This document shows positions 10,689 through 19,188 of a DNA stretch of 31,049 nucleotides, piece after piece (within the stretch, counting starts at the first letter, position 1; every line of letters begins with the position of its first letter). The stretch is from contig JASANZ010001994.1 in assembly GCA_030849805.1 (NCBI GenBank), positions 1 through 31,049 of the forward strand, read 5' to 3'. A program made the translations under genes and the position numbers. The notes beneath the pieces are model-generated. The model made no database searches and was not told where the DNA came from. It worked only from the letters and a program-made list of their open reading frames with translations. Source of the stretch: Sergeia podlipaevii (lineage: Eukaryota > Euglenozoa > Kinetoplastea > Trypanosomatida > Trypanosomatidae).

Positions 10689-11654
10689 TCAAATATTTTT
10701 TTCTTCTTCTTTTCTATTTTTGTTATTGGAAGCGATGATGCGACAGCGAACGATTCTTTTTTTTTACTTCTTCTCTCTGGGTAGGCGCTACCAGAATCGT
10801 TTTTTTTTTTTTACTATTATTATCATTTATTTTATGACAAAACGACATGGAAGATAAGGGAGTGGGGTGGCGCATCTCTTATATCCAGCGGGGGAATTTT
10901 AGCTTTCTTATTATTACTTAAAACGGTGAAGAAAAGAAAAGAAGAATGAACGGGGAAATGCAAGCACGCACGGGGTTAAGGTAAGCAGAAGACGCTTTTA
11001 CGTGCGCGCATGCCCACTGCCAATATACGCACGCTTTGTCTCATGTGCGTGTTCCTACCAGAAAAGAGGAAAAAAAAGGTTAAAAAAAAAAAGAAGGAGA
11101 AAAATGGGAAGGCACAATAATGGACACACATTTTCTGTGGCAGATACATGGATTGCTGTAGATACATTTATTTCCGAAAGTAAAAAAAAGAAAAAAAAAT
11201 ACTAATAACACACTTAACTCACAAAACAGCATCTATATATGTAACAACACAAACAAACGACAAAGCATTTTTTAGTTGTTCGCCATGGCCAGCGTAGTTG
11301 AGGTCGCACCACTTCTATATATTGTGGGGTGACAAGCTTTCTCTATACTTCCTTCCTTTTTTTTCTTTTTTTACAAACTGTTTCCACGCTTCAGATTTAC
11401 ATATTTTCTAATTTTTTTTTTTTTTTGTGTATGTGTGTGTAAGTGGGCAAAATATTGATGCCTGGACCTAAAACGTTGAACGCGAATCACTGCAAAAAGT
11501 AACTACTGGCTTTCTTCTAATGAACCATAGTTGTTTTTCTGGAAATGACTTTTTACTGAATAGAGAATAAGCGTGGGGGGGGGGCACTTTACTGCCTCTC
11601 TTTTTTTTTTTTCAATTTTGTTGACATCTCTTTGTTTTTTCTGCTTTGTTTTAT

Positions 11655-11702
11655 ATCTCTCTCCTCTTTCCTCTCTCTCCTCTTTCCTCTCTCTCCTCTC
11701 TC
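11655..11702. repeat. Pyrimidine-only 16-mer tandem repeat (about 3 copies)
   Basis: The unit CTCTCTCTCCTCTTTC occurs about three times in tandem; the first and last copies are slightly imperfect. It continues into further CT-rich sequence. An unbroken pyrimidine block of this length could act as a trans-splicing signal, with the next clear AG at 11736-11737. Confidence 0.75.
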
Positions 11703-11842
11703 TCTCCCTTTAAATTACTCTTGCTATGATTATTCAGCACGCAGATAGAGAAGCAGTAGTGAGAAGAACGTGGGTGGGAAGAGAAAAGGAAGCTACATCT
11801 TTCTTTTTTTCTCCTTGATTAATTATACTGTATCATTGGTTG

Positions 11843-11866
11843 ATTATTATTATTATTATTATTATT
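11843..11866. repeat. (ATT)8 microsatellite
   Basis: Eight perfect ATT units lie about 200 nt upstream of the LST8 start. Similar ATT runs occur in other spacers (for example near 19092-19110, 22771-22788 and 25577-25596). Confidence 0.9.
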
Positions 11867-11887
11867 ACTCTAATAAGTATCACATAT

Positions 11888-11943
11888 ATTTTTTGTTGTT
11901 TGTTGTTGCTGTAGCTTTACTCTCGTCGTGTTTTGCTCATCAG
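11888..11943 (+). promoter_or_regulatory. Candidate spliced-leader acceptor region for LST8
   Basis: A T/TTG-rich tract runs into an AG at 11913-11914, followed by a second pyrimidine tract with an AG at 11942-11943. Either would give an ATG-free leader of about 125-155 nt before 12069. An upstream acceptor near 11736 behind the 16-mer repeat is an alternative. Confidence 0.45.
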
Positions 11944-12068
11944 CACATTAGTGTCGCCTACCGTCGTCAGAAGAGACGCAATATATAAAAAAAAAATTGC
12001 CATTTTACATAGTGGGAAGTTAAAAGTAAGTCAGTTATAGAACGCGTGAAAGATATACAAAAGGAGAG

Positions 12069-14414
12069 ATGCCAAGCGCTTTTCTTATTACAGCCTCATA
12101 TGACAAGCAGGTGCGCATATGGGACGCAGCAACAGGTCGCACGATGAGCACCTTTGTATTTCAAGACTCACAAGTAAATGCCATGTTGTTATTGCCAGGC
12201 ACTCGCACCCTCGCCGTGGCCGGGTTTGGTGTCATACGACTCTTCGACCTCGCTCAGCGCCTTCAGGTCGGTCTCATGAGCAGCAACGCGAATACGCCAG
12301 GCACCGCTGCGGCCCCCACCACCATCGGAGGTGGCGGTATGGCTGGTGGCGGAGCCGGTGGTGCTGCTCAGGCCCCAGCTCTGGTTGGCAGTTTTGAAAG
12401 TCAGTCCTCCATGAACTTCACTAGCCTCGGTGCTTTTCCACTTGTGAATGCGGGCAGCCCACGTCTTTCCACACGTAAAGGTCTCGACGCATTCAGTGGC
12501 TGGCCGAATTCTGCTAGTGGCAGCTTTATGGACCAGCCCAGCATGGCCGATGTGCTCAACATGACCACCGTCCTCGGCGAGCCCCAAAACCTCTGCGACG
12601 TGCGTCATGTTTTGTACGCCACGAGCGAGGACGGTCATGTGCGGTTCTTTGACGCCAATTCGCACGCTCACACGACACTGCTCATGTTGAAGGACATTGG
12701 CACCGGCGCGGCCATCACCTGCAGTGCCATTTCCCCAGATCGCCGATTTCTTATCACTGGCAACCAGATCGGTCAAGTTTCTGTGTGGCACCTGCCCTCC
12801 ATCATCGCGAGCGTGTCTATTGAGCGGGAGAGAATGCGAAAGCTGCAACAACAGCAAACCCCAAAGAATCAGAGCAACCCCGGCGTTTTGCAGGAGGGAG
12901 ACACATCGAAGAACCAACACGCAGATCCGAACAGTACGGAGGCCTCACCTCGTGCACAGAGCCTGGAAACCAAGACGGCGGAGGAGGTGGCCGCAGCTGA
13001 AAAGATCCGCAGGGAGGCGGCATTGTTCGGCTCTCAGCCCCTGCAGGAAATGGCCTTTGCCGATGACTACACAGCTGTCCGAAGCATCGATATTGACCCA
13101 CTCGGTCGCTGGGTAGTGGTTGCGACCAATGGCGGGAAGCTTCACTTCTTGCGCTTTGCCCGAGACGCCAAACTCGGTGGCAGTAAGGCACCACGTGCTG
13201 ACGTCCTTGCTGGAGAGGTCGTAGAGAAAGACGATGCTACGGGAGCCGCGGATGGGCTTCGCTCTGCGTCCAAATTGGGCTCTAACGCTGCTGCTGACAA
13301 CGGGCACAACACCAGCACCACGAGTGTTCCCTTCGGAGCCTCGTCGCAACTCATGACTGGCAGCGTGACACCTCCTGACACACGCGGCCCGCGTGAATGC
13401 ATTTATCGCTCCGCCCTCATGGTAAATGAACTCAGCAACGCGGTGAAGCGCGGCGGCGGGGACGGCGGGAGTGGTGGTATTGGCCAGAACCTCTCTGGTG
13501 TGGGTGGCGCCTCTACGATTGGGGCAGCCTTGCTCAATAGCCTTGAACAGCAGTACATGACCGGCAACAGCCGCCGTGAATCTGGCTCATCTCTTGCGCT
13601 ATCTCCTGCGAAGGGAGAGGCCGGTGCAGCGGACACCGTCAGCGGGACCGGAGAAGTATCTCTCGGACGAGAGCGACTGGAGGTGCAGGACCAACTTGAG
13701 CTCGAGACATTCCACAGCTTTCAAGCTCATTACAAATACATTCTTAAGGTGGCTATTGCCCCAAACTGCGAGCTTCTCGTCACCTGTAGTGCGGACTACA
13801 CAGTGGGAAGATATGCCGTTCCATCTCTCCTGCACTTGAGGCCTCCCACTCCGGCCGGCAGTGGCGTGAACAACGAGGACGATGCCACTGCAGCTGCGGC
13901 TACTGCCGTTCAACGTGAACCAAGCGCCTTTGGCTCTCAGAATGAAGTGTCTGTGGCCTCCACACAAGCTCCAGCTGATCAAGCGGAAGCCGCGGTGGCT
14001 GCTGTCACTACCACCAGCGAAGGCCCCGCTTCACCACTAGTTGAGCTTATTCATAAAGAGCCCGACGCCGAAGGTGAGGCTGTGGAAGAGCAGAAACAGC
14101 AGCAACAAGCGAAGACAAAAATTGTTTCAGCCCCCGCTGAGGGTGAACTCGCCACTTCCTCGCAGCAGCAGCAGCAGCAGCAGGCCGCAGCGATGGAGAA
14201 GGACTTCTTCTTCCGTGCGCTGAAGTCTTTATCTGGGCATGATCGCTGGGTATGGGACTGTGTGCTTAGCGACTGCTGCAACTACCTCTTCACCGCGAGC
14301 AGCGACAGCACTGTGCGCATGTGGAGCTCGCTCATGGCGGAGAAGCCGCAGTGCACCAGCTTCACCGGGCACACAAAGCCAGTTGTGTCTGTTCTTTTGC
14401 ATTATGAGAAGTGA
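12069..14414 (+). CDS. LST8: LST8 (TOR complex WD40 subunit), greatly expanded by loop insertions
   Basis: This is LST8/GbetaL, the WD40 propeller that binds the TOR kinase domain in TOR complexes 1 and 2. The N-terminus (FLITASYDKQVRIWDAATGR, then QDSQVNAM and LAVAGFGVIRLFDL) matches the first LST8 blade closely. Later blades are at about 176-198 (SEDGHVRFFD), 211-244 (ISPDRRFLITGNQIGQVSVW), 336-366, 546-590 (FQAHYKYILKVAIAP, LLVTCSADYTV), 720-755 (GHDRWVWDCVL, TASSDSTVRMW) and 765-781. The protein is 781 residues, whereas LST8 is usually about 300-330. The excess lies in low-complexity loops: Gly/Ala/Pro-rich (about 78-110), polar/charged (about 250-330), Ala/Gly/Ser-rich (about 370-540) and Gln/Glu/Ala-rich (about 600-715) with a CAG run. 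Frame and ATG are unambiguous; the stop is TGA. Confidence 0.9.
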   Translation: MPSAFLITASYDKQVRIWDAATGRTMSTFVFQDSQVNAMLLLPGTRTLAVAGFGVIRLFDLAQRLQVGLMSSNANTPGTAAAPTTIGGGGMAGGGAGGAAQAPALVGSFESQSSMNFTSLGAFPLVNAGSPRLSTRKGLDAFSGWPNSASGSFMDQPSMADVLNMTTVLGEPQNLCDVRHVLYATSEDGHVRFFDANSHAHTTLLMLKDIGTGAAITCSAISPDRRFLITGNQIGQVSVWHLPSIIASVSIERERMRKLQQQQTPKNQSNPGVLQEGDTSKNQHADPNSTEASPRAQSLETKTAEEVAAAEKIRREAALFGSQPLQEMAFADDYTAVRSIDIDPLGRWVVVATNGGKLHFLRFARDAKLGGSKAPRADVLAGEVVEKDDATGAADGLRSASKLGSNAAADNGHNTSTTSVPFGASSQLMTGSVTPPDTRGPRECIYRSALMVNELSNAVKRGGGDGGSGGIGQNLSGVGGASTIGAALLNSLEQQYMTGNSRRESGSSLALSPAKGEAGAADTVSGTGEVSLGRERLEVQDQLELETFHSFQAHYKYILKVAIAPNCELLVTCSADYTVGRYAVPSLLHLRPPTPAGSGVNNEDDATAAAATAVQREPSAFGSQNEVSVASTQAPADQAEAAVAAVTTTSEGPASPLVELIHKEPDAEGEAVEEQKQQQQAKTKIVSAPAEGELATSSQQQQQQQAAAMEKDFFFRALKSLSGHDRWVWDCVLSDCCNYLFTASSDSTVRMWSSLMAEKPQCTSFTGHTKPVVSVLLHYEK
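14163..14183 (+). repeat. (CAG)7 coding polyglutamine run in LST8
   Basis: Seven pure CAG codons (residues 699-705) encode a polyGln stretch just before the sixth WD40 blade, in the last inserted loop. Pure-codon repetition suggests recent slippage and possible length variation between alleles or strains. Confidence 0.9.
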
Positions 14415-15249
14415 CGGGGGAACGAAGGCGAGAAAGAAGGATGAGTGTGCGAGTGCTAAAAGACAAAACGTTCGAAGGAGAAAGAGAGAGGAGGGGGGAA
14501 GTACTAAAGAGATAGTCGGATTACGGACATTTTTTTATTTTTTTATTGTCTTGCTAAGTTTTTTTCTCTTTCCTTTTCTTTTGCTATCTTGTTTCTATTT
14601 TCTTTTTATGCTGATGAAGTGGCAAGGAAAGGCAAAAATAGAGGAGATGTGGATGATGGTGCTTTTGTTGTTGTTGTTGTTTGATTGCTGCTATACGTTT
14701 TTTGGAGCATAGCACGAGCAAGCGTGTGTCCTATTTGTTGTGATGCAGATGTCGAACTGCAGAGTTGTGCCGTATTTTTTATTTATTTATTTTTTATTTT
14801 TTATTTTGAAGCATTAAATTTATTTCAAATTACAACAGCCAAAAAAAATTGTATAGAGGTGGAAGAGAACTGTGATGTCTCAAATATAGTAGATGCACCA
14901 TGGAGGTGTCTTCGCGAAAGAGATGCTAGTAAAAGACGCTTAGCACATTGATAACGATGATAATAGTGATATTCTTTATTTCTCAAGTAATGGCTTACCG
15001 ATACACTTTCATTTTAAATACACTTCTTTGCTTTTTTTTTTATCTGCATTTTAAAAAAAAATTTTCCACATAAAAGTGATTACTGCTGTCTACGTGTGCA
15101 GCGCTTTAGCTACAAATACAAACATTTTGCTCACTTTCTTGTTTCTTGTGCGTGCGTGTCAAAAGGGAGCAATAAGATTATAAAATTGTGCCAGTCTCAA
15201 GCGGAGAGCGAAGGAAGAGACATTGGTTATCCTTTTTTTTTTTTTTTTG
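14415..15249 (+). other. Intergenic region LST8 to TruA-like gene
   Basis: This 835-nt AT-rich spacer has T tracts, a TTG run at about 14668-14681, and A runs near 14840 and 15053-15060. No gene or RNA is visible. It ends in a 16-T tract that touches the next start codon. Confidence 0.7.
15124..15165 (+). promoter_or_regulatory. Candidate spliced-leader acceptor for the TruA-like gene
   Basis: The tract TTTTGCTCACTTTCTTGTTTC is followed by the first AG at 15164-15165. This would give an ATG-free leader of about 85 nt. It is preferred over the stronger T16 tract at 15233-15248, because the first AG after that tract (15259-15260) lies inside the coding sequence. Confidence 0.4.
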
Positions 15250-17163
15250 ATGCAACGTAGAATTGCGCTTGTTGTGCGCCGCACAGGCCCGTTGGCTGCA
15301 GCACAGTGCGCGGTGCGCTTCCAGAGCAACGACAAGGGTGAGGAGGGTACAGGAGCGGCAGGTGAGGATCTCCCCACCTCTTCTCCTGCGCAATCACCGT
15401 CGTCGGTGCCTCACAGCGCCAGCAAGACCAGATCATCTCCATGGAATGCTAGGCACAGAACGAGCGAAGAGAGAGCTGTGGATAGAAGGCAAGGCAGCGA
15501 ACGGCTGACCAGTCTTTTTCGCGATGATGCAACTCGTGTGTCGCTTTATCAGCGACCCGGTTTCGCGGTTCCTGTGGGTGAACACGGTGGTCGTGTTGCG
15601 TCCATTCGATCTCCTGCTGAAACATCCGATGTAGATGAAGGCTGGGCAACTTCACTTCAGCAGCAACAACAGCAACAGACACTGAAGAAGCCTTCTGGGG
15701 CTCGACGCGGGTTTGAGTACGACGAGGATACTGGCGACACTCTTGTCGATCCTGAGAGTAGTGCAGCCAGGGAGCTCACAGCTATTGAGACACTTGAACA
15801 AGAACTCCTTGACGATGATTTCTTTTACTTTCCGCCTGTGAGACAGAAACCTGATGATGCAATCGGCGTGGCTCGTGAAACCGAGTCTGCCGCACCACGC
15901 TATGTTCCTGGACAGCAGATAGTCCCACCGGGTATGACCCGCTACCGCGTGGACGTGCAGTATCAAGGGAGCGACTTTGATGGATGGTTCAAGAACACTG
16001 CCAAACAGTTATATAGGCAAGTAGTGCAGGCAGATGGCTCAGTCAAGCGCGTGCCACTCGATGACAATCACGCGAATGCCGGTGCGGGTTCTTCATCGGC
16101 AGCATCGTACGAGGGCATGTCTACGCGCTATCACGCCCGCTCTGTGTTGGAGGAGGCCTTAGCGGTGGCGTTGGATGTTCCAGCTGTCACTGTGGTGTCT
16201 GCTGTGATCCCTGAGACTGGGGTCTCTGTGCGCCGCCTTGCCTGTCACGTAGACGTCCCTAGCGAAGTCGAAATGCAGCCGCGAACTATTCTTCAGCGTG
16301 CTACCTTGTGGCTGCAGCAACGGCGTCAGCCCTTGGCTATTCTTAGCTGCCACCCGTGCCGTAACCAGGACTTCCACGCGCGCCACAGCGGAGTGCGACG
16401 CGTGTACTGCTACCGGATTCTCAACCGCGTGGCGCCGCCGCTGTTTGATGCGGGGCTGCAGTGGCACGTGGATAGACAGCTGGATGTGGCGAGAATGCAG
16501 AGGTTCGCACAAGCCATGCAAGGCACCAAGGACTATGGTTACTTTGCGGATCCCAAGATGGCCAATGCGCTTCGTAGGGCAGCTCGCTCGACGCCGGGGT
16601 TGTCCTCTGGCGCGTATATTGCAGAGCATGCGCAGCCCACGATTGACCATCGTGAGAGGCGGGGCGGCATGAAAGGAGAGGGAGCACCGAAGGAGTTTTT
16701 AGAGAAGGGCCTCACAAACCTTCAGCGTGCGGCGGCGCTGCCAACCTTCAATGAATATGGTCAGCGCGTCGTCAGCTTTTCCGCGAAGCCACGCGAGTAC
16801 CACAAGGCGCGCACGAACCTTCCCACTGTTCGCACGATTGATAGCGTCAGCGTCGTCAGGCAAGATGATGAAGTGCTCCTTTGGTTTGTGGGCCCGTCCT
16901 TTCTGAGGCATCAGATACGCAATATGGTGAGCGTGCTCAAGGCGAGTGGACACGGGCTCTGGGATGAGATGGAGCTTCAGCACGCGTTTAACAGCGGGTT
17001 CGAAGTGTCGCGCAAGAAGTTTTTGCGAGAACGACTGCCGCCTGCGCCGGTGCATGGTCTTACACTGTGGGATGTGGAGTATCCAGCGCAGCATGGAGAT
17101 GACTTTGTGCCCTTTGTGGATTCAGGCCCGTATGAAGAAATGGATGTCTCCAGCATTCATTAA
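15250..17163 (+). CDS. TruA/Pus1-family pseudouridine synthase-like protein, probably mitochondrial, active-site Asp replaced
   Basis: This 637-residue protein has a C-terminal TruA fold. Signatures are YQGSDFDGWF (about 237-246), FHARHSGVRRVYCYRI (the FHARxSAxxRxYrY region), MQGTKDYGYF (the GxHDFxxF region), FLRHQIRNMV and APVHGLTLWDVEY. TruA enzymes isomerise uridine in RNA using an Asp in an RTDxGVHA motif. Here the aligned segment reads IPETGVSV, with Glu322 (16213-16215) in the Asp position and the Arg-Thr lost. Activity is therefore doubtful, though the RNA-binding fold may persist. The start is the ATG at 15250; the frame is open further upstream only through a T tract without an ATG. 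The N-terminus (MQRRIALVVRRTGPLAAA, then CAVRFQSN) is a convincing mitochondrial presequence. Residues about 30-225 are a poorly conserved extension with a Gln run. The stop is TAA. Confidence 0.85.
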   Translation: MQRRIALVVRRTGPLAAAQCAVRFQSNDKGEEGTGAAGEDLPTSSPAQSPSSVPHSASKTRSSPWNARHRTSEERAVDRRQGSERLTSLFRDDATRVSLYQRPGFAVPVGEHGGRVASIRSPAETSDVDEGWATSLQQQQQQQTLKKPSGARRGFEYDEDTGDTLVDPESSAARELTAIETLEQELLDDDFFYFPPVRQKPDDAIGVARETESAAPRYVPGQQIVPPGMTRYRVDVQYQGSDFDGWFKNTAKQLYRQVVQADGSVKRVPLDDNHANAGAGSSSAASYEGMSTRYHARSVLEEALAVALDVPAVTVVSAVIPETGVSVRRLACHVDVPSEVEMQPRTILQRATLWLQQRRQPLAILSCHPCRNQDFHARHSGVRRVYCYRILNRVAPPLFDAGLQWHVDRQLDVARMQRFAQAMQGTKDYGYFADPKMANALRRAARSTPGLSSGAYIAEHAQPTIDHRERRGGMKGEGAPKEFLEKGLTNLQRAAALPTFNEYGQRVVSFSAKPREYHKARTNLPTVRTIDSVSVVRQDDEVLLWFVGPSFLRHQIRNMVSVLKASGHGLWDEMELQHAFNSGFEVSRKKFLRERLPPAPVHGLTLWDVEYPAQHGDDFVPFVDSGPYEEMDVSSIH

Positions 17164-17758
17164 CATCTCATATATACACGCGAGCACATGTGCGTGTGTG
17201 TGGGGGGGGGGGAGGAGAGTAGGGAGAGGGGAATCATTTAACTATCTCCTGGCTATGCTTCACAGATACCATTACTTTATTTGTATTAATGCAACGATAA
17301 GTTTCTATGCACTGTTAACCAGGGAAGCATTGTTCTCAACAACAACAAAAAAAAAATGACATCAATTTTATTGATGTAACTTTGAAAAGGGGCACACTTT
17401 TCTCCTTATGTTTACCTTATTTATTTATTTTTGGCTTGCCAACTGGATGCCATTGGTAAGTGTGAATAATTTTCAAAGATGCATCCCACCGCTATGCCAG
17501 TATCCTCTTTCATATTTTCTCTCTTCCTATTTTATTCTGTTTCTTTGAATAGTCCTTTGCCCGTACGTGTTCAAATAGCTGTGTTTTGAGTTTATTTTTG
17601 AAATTTTTTTTAGGTTGCTTATATATATATATATACATTTCTTTTCTTTTCTTTTTACTTGCTGCTACTACATTCATTTTACTTGGAAGAAGGAGAAGAA
17701 GAAGAAGAAAAAAAAAAAAGCAGAAGCCTTTCATTCATTTTTTTTTTCTAAAGTAATA
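17164..17758 (+). other. Intergenic region TruA-like gene to Cwc25-like gene
   Basis: This 595-nt spacer has a G run (about 17202-17211), (TA)n at about 17620-17634, a T/C-rich tract at about 17636-17660 and a GAA/A-rich stretch at about 17687-17720. No gene is seen. Confidence 0.7.
17728..17753 (+). promoter_or_regulatory. Candidate spliced-leader acceptor almost touching the start codon
   Basis: A T-rich tract ends in CTAAAG with AG at 17752-17753, only 5 nt before the ATG at 17759. If used, the 5' UTR would be the spliced leader plus 5 nt. An alternative is the pyrimidine tract at about 17636-17685 with AGs from about 17688 onward. Confidence 0.4.
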
Positions 17759-18604
17759 ATGTATAGGGCTCACAGTAAAAACATCAACCGGAACAAGAGC
17801 TTCCACCCTCTTACATATGGCAATCTCCGAAAGGTAGAGGTCATTCAAGAAAAGCAAGAAGAAGAAAAGAAGCGACATGAGGAGCGCAACAAGGAGCTGT
17901 TGAGAGACCAGGAGGAACGACGCTACGACGAACTCGTGCTCGCGTCTTCTGCGGACGGACAGAGCGGTCAGCTGGGAGACCACAAACGTCGTGCAAGAGG
18001 CATTTTTGCTGCTGAGTACGAAGCAGAAGCGCGCAGAGTGGCGGCGGAACAAGGCGATGGTCCCCGCGGCACTGGGACTGGCATGATCCATACCGTCACA
18101 ACATCTGCAAATGCTTCGTTATCGCTAGGGACGGCAGCAGAGGCAGGACGGTTTGGAAACTTTATGAATAAGTTTAAGAAGGACGAGTCATCTCTTCCTG
18201 CCAAGACACCTGAGGGAGATGTCAAGGTGAAGGAGCACGCATCAGCGTCTCACTCCAGTGGCATCAAGCGTGCGCGCGAGGAGGAGGGGGAGCAGGAGAG
18301 CGAATCTGCAACGGTGCCTGTGACAACGGGTCATATCGGCTCCTCGGAGTCAGTGCGGCTGCGGAAGGAACTTGACTTGCTAAAAAAACAAAGTCTCGAT
18401 CCTTTACGGAAGATCAAGCAGTTTGAGAACCGCACTGTGGCAGCAGCGGCAGCGACGCGTGAGCGGGAAGAGAAGAATCAGAAGCAGATGGCAGCGGCGG
18501 CTGGCCATGGTGTTGGTGGATCTTCTAGCGAAAAGAAATCTACTCGGGATGCTATCCAGGAACGTATTAGCTTGTTAATGGAGAGGAAGAAAGCGAAGAA
18601 GTGA
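17759..18604 (+). CDS. CIR_N-domain protein, Cwc25-like pre-mRNA splicing factor
   Basis: This is a 281-residue, highly charged protein. The N-terminal 60 residues match the CIR_N domain: NKSFHPLTYGNLRKV followed by a charged helix (EKQEEEKKRHEERNKELL), close to the N-terminus of Cwc25, where the pattern is KKSWHP, a short linker, then a Lys/Glu helix. Cwc25 joins the activated spliceosome for the first catalytic step; here it would serve mainly spliced-leader trans-splicing in the nucleus. A second conserved-looking patch is SLDPLRKIKQFENRT at about 212-226, and the C-terminus is Lys-rich (MERKKAKK). The middle is low complexity. The start is the ATG at 17759; upstream open sequence is Lys/Phe runs with no ATG. 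Other CIR_N proteins (for example LENG1-like) cannot be excluded. The stop is TGA. Confidence 0.7.
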   Translation: MYRAHSKNINRNKSFHPLTYGNLRKVEVIQEKQEEEKKRHEERNKELLRDQEERRYDELVLASSADGQSGQLGDHKRRARGIFAAEYEAEARRVAAEQGDGPRGTGTGMIHTVTTSANASLSLGTAAEAGRFGNFMNKFKKDESSLPAKTPEGDVKVKEHASASHSSGIKRAREEEGEQESESATVPVTTGHIGSSESVRLRKELDLLKKQSLDPLRKIKQFENRTVAAAAATREREEKNQKQMAAAAGHGVGGSSSEKKSTRDAIQERISLLMERKKAKK

Positions 18605-19118
18605 TGCATATGTTACAGTGTTGTTGTTGTTTTTGCAAAATCTAAATATGAGTGCATGCGCCAGCACAAGGGGGTTCACACAGGGAATGAACATTGGTGT
18701 ATTGGCACTGGTACTTGTGAAGTGGTGTCACAAAGTTGAAGAATTGTTTTGCTTTTTTTTGTTTGTTTGACCGCTTTATTCACTTATCTGTTTTCTGTTT
18801 TTTTGTTCCCCCTACCCCCCCCCCTCCACAAAATGCAATTGTGTGCAGGAGCGTGGTCGTCGGACAAAAGCAGCAGCTATTTTTTTCCTTTTCTCCCTCC
18901 TTCCCCCCCCCCCACCTCCTTATCTGATTTTTTGTCTGCTTAAACGGTGTGCATACCTTTCTTCTAAAGTCCGTTTTCTCTCCCTTTCTCTCTTTCTTTC
19001 TTCTTCCAGTAGTGCGCTATCTTTTGAAGTGCCTTATCAACTTTTTGTATTATGTTGCCTTCTTTTCCTTTGATGGTACCTCCATGTGTCTATTATTATT
19101 ATTATTATTTTTGAACCC

Positions 19119-19164
19119 TGCTCCTCCTCTCCATTTTCGCTTTTCTGCTCTCTATTTCTGCAAG
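19119..19164 (+). promoter_or_regulatory. Candidate spliced-leader acceptor for the transporter
   Basis: A long pyrimidine-rich tract (CTGCTCCTCCTCTCC, then TTTTCTGCTCTC) ends in TGCAAG with AG at 19163-19164, giving a leader of about 185 nt. Weaker alternatives are AG at 19229-19230 and at 19326-19327; these would shorten the leader and drop the upstream ORF. Confidence 0.5.
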
Positions 19165-19173
19165 TTTCATTTA

Positions 19174-19188
19174 ATGAAAAAGATATAA
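19174..19188 (+). promoter_or_regulatory. Possible upstream ORF (MKKI) in the transporter leader
   Basis: An ATG ten bases after the strongest candidate acceptor opens a four-codon frame ending in TAA, out of frame with the main start at 19350. The five other genes whose leaders I checked (ligase copies 2 and 3, LST8, the PheRS beta gene and the last gene) lack an upstream ATG. It matters only if the acceptor at 19163-19164 is used. Confidence 0.35.

Larger units (their letters stand above)
9438..12068 (+). other. Long intergenic region between the ligase array and LST8 (no gene seen)
   Basis: This is the longest gap in the window (2.6 kb). It holds a 13-base G run (9641-9653), (GT)n at 10563-10580, many T tracts, an 8-bp inverted repeat at 10667-10688, a 16-mer pyrimidine tandem repeat at 11655-11702 and (ATT)8 at 11843-11866. 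Open frames are short and low complexity. I looked for tRNA-like and snoRNA-like boxes and found none convincing. Most of it should be the copy 3 3' UTR plus the LST8 leader region. Confidence 0.65.

Noticed and set aside
10731..10760. Possible snoRNA C box (GATGATG) in the long spacer
   Set aside because: No D box (CTGA) at suitable distance and no terminal stem were found; one box alone is chance in this DNA.
12189..12920. Open frame (243 codons) on the - strand opposite LST8
   Set aside because: It overlaps well-supported WD40 coding sequence and has no recognisable domain; it is a shadow frame.
15223..15249. Upstream extension of the TruA-like frame through the T tract
   Set aside because: The extension has no ATG and would read Phe runs; the ATG at 15250 begins a good mitochondrial presequence.
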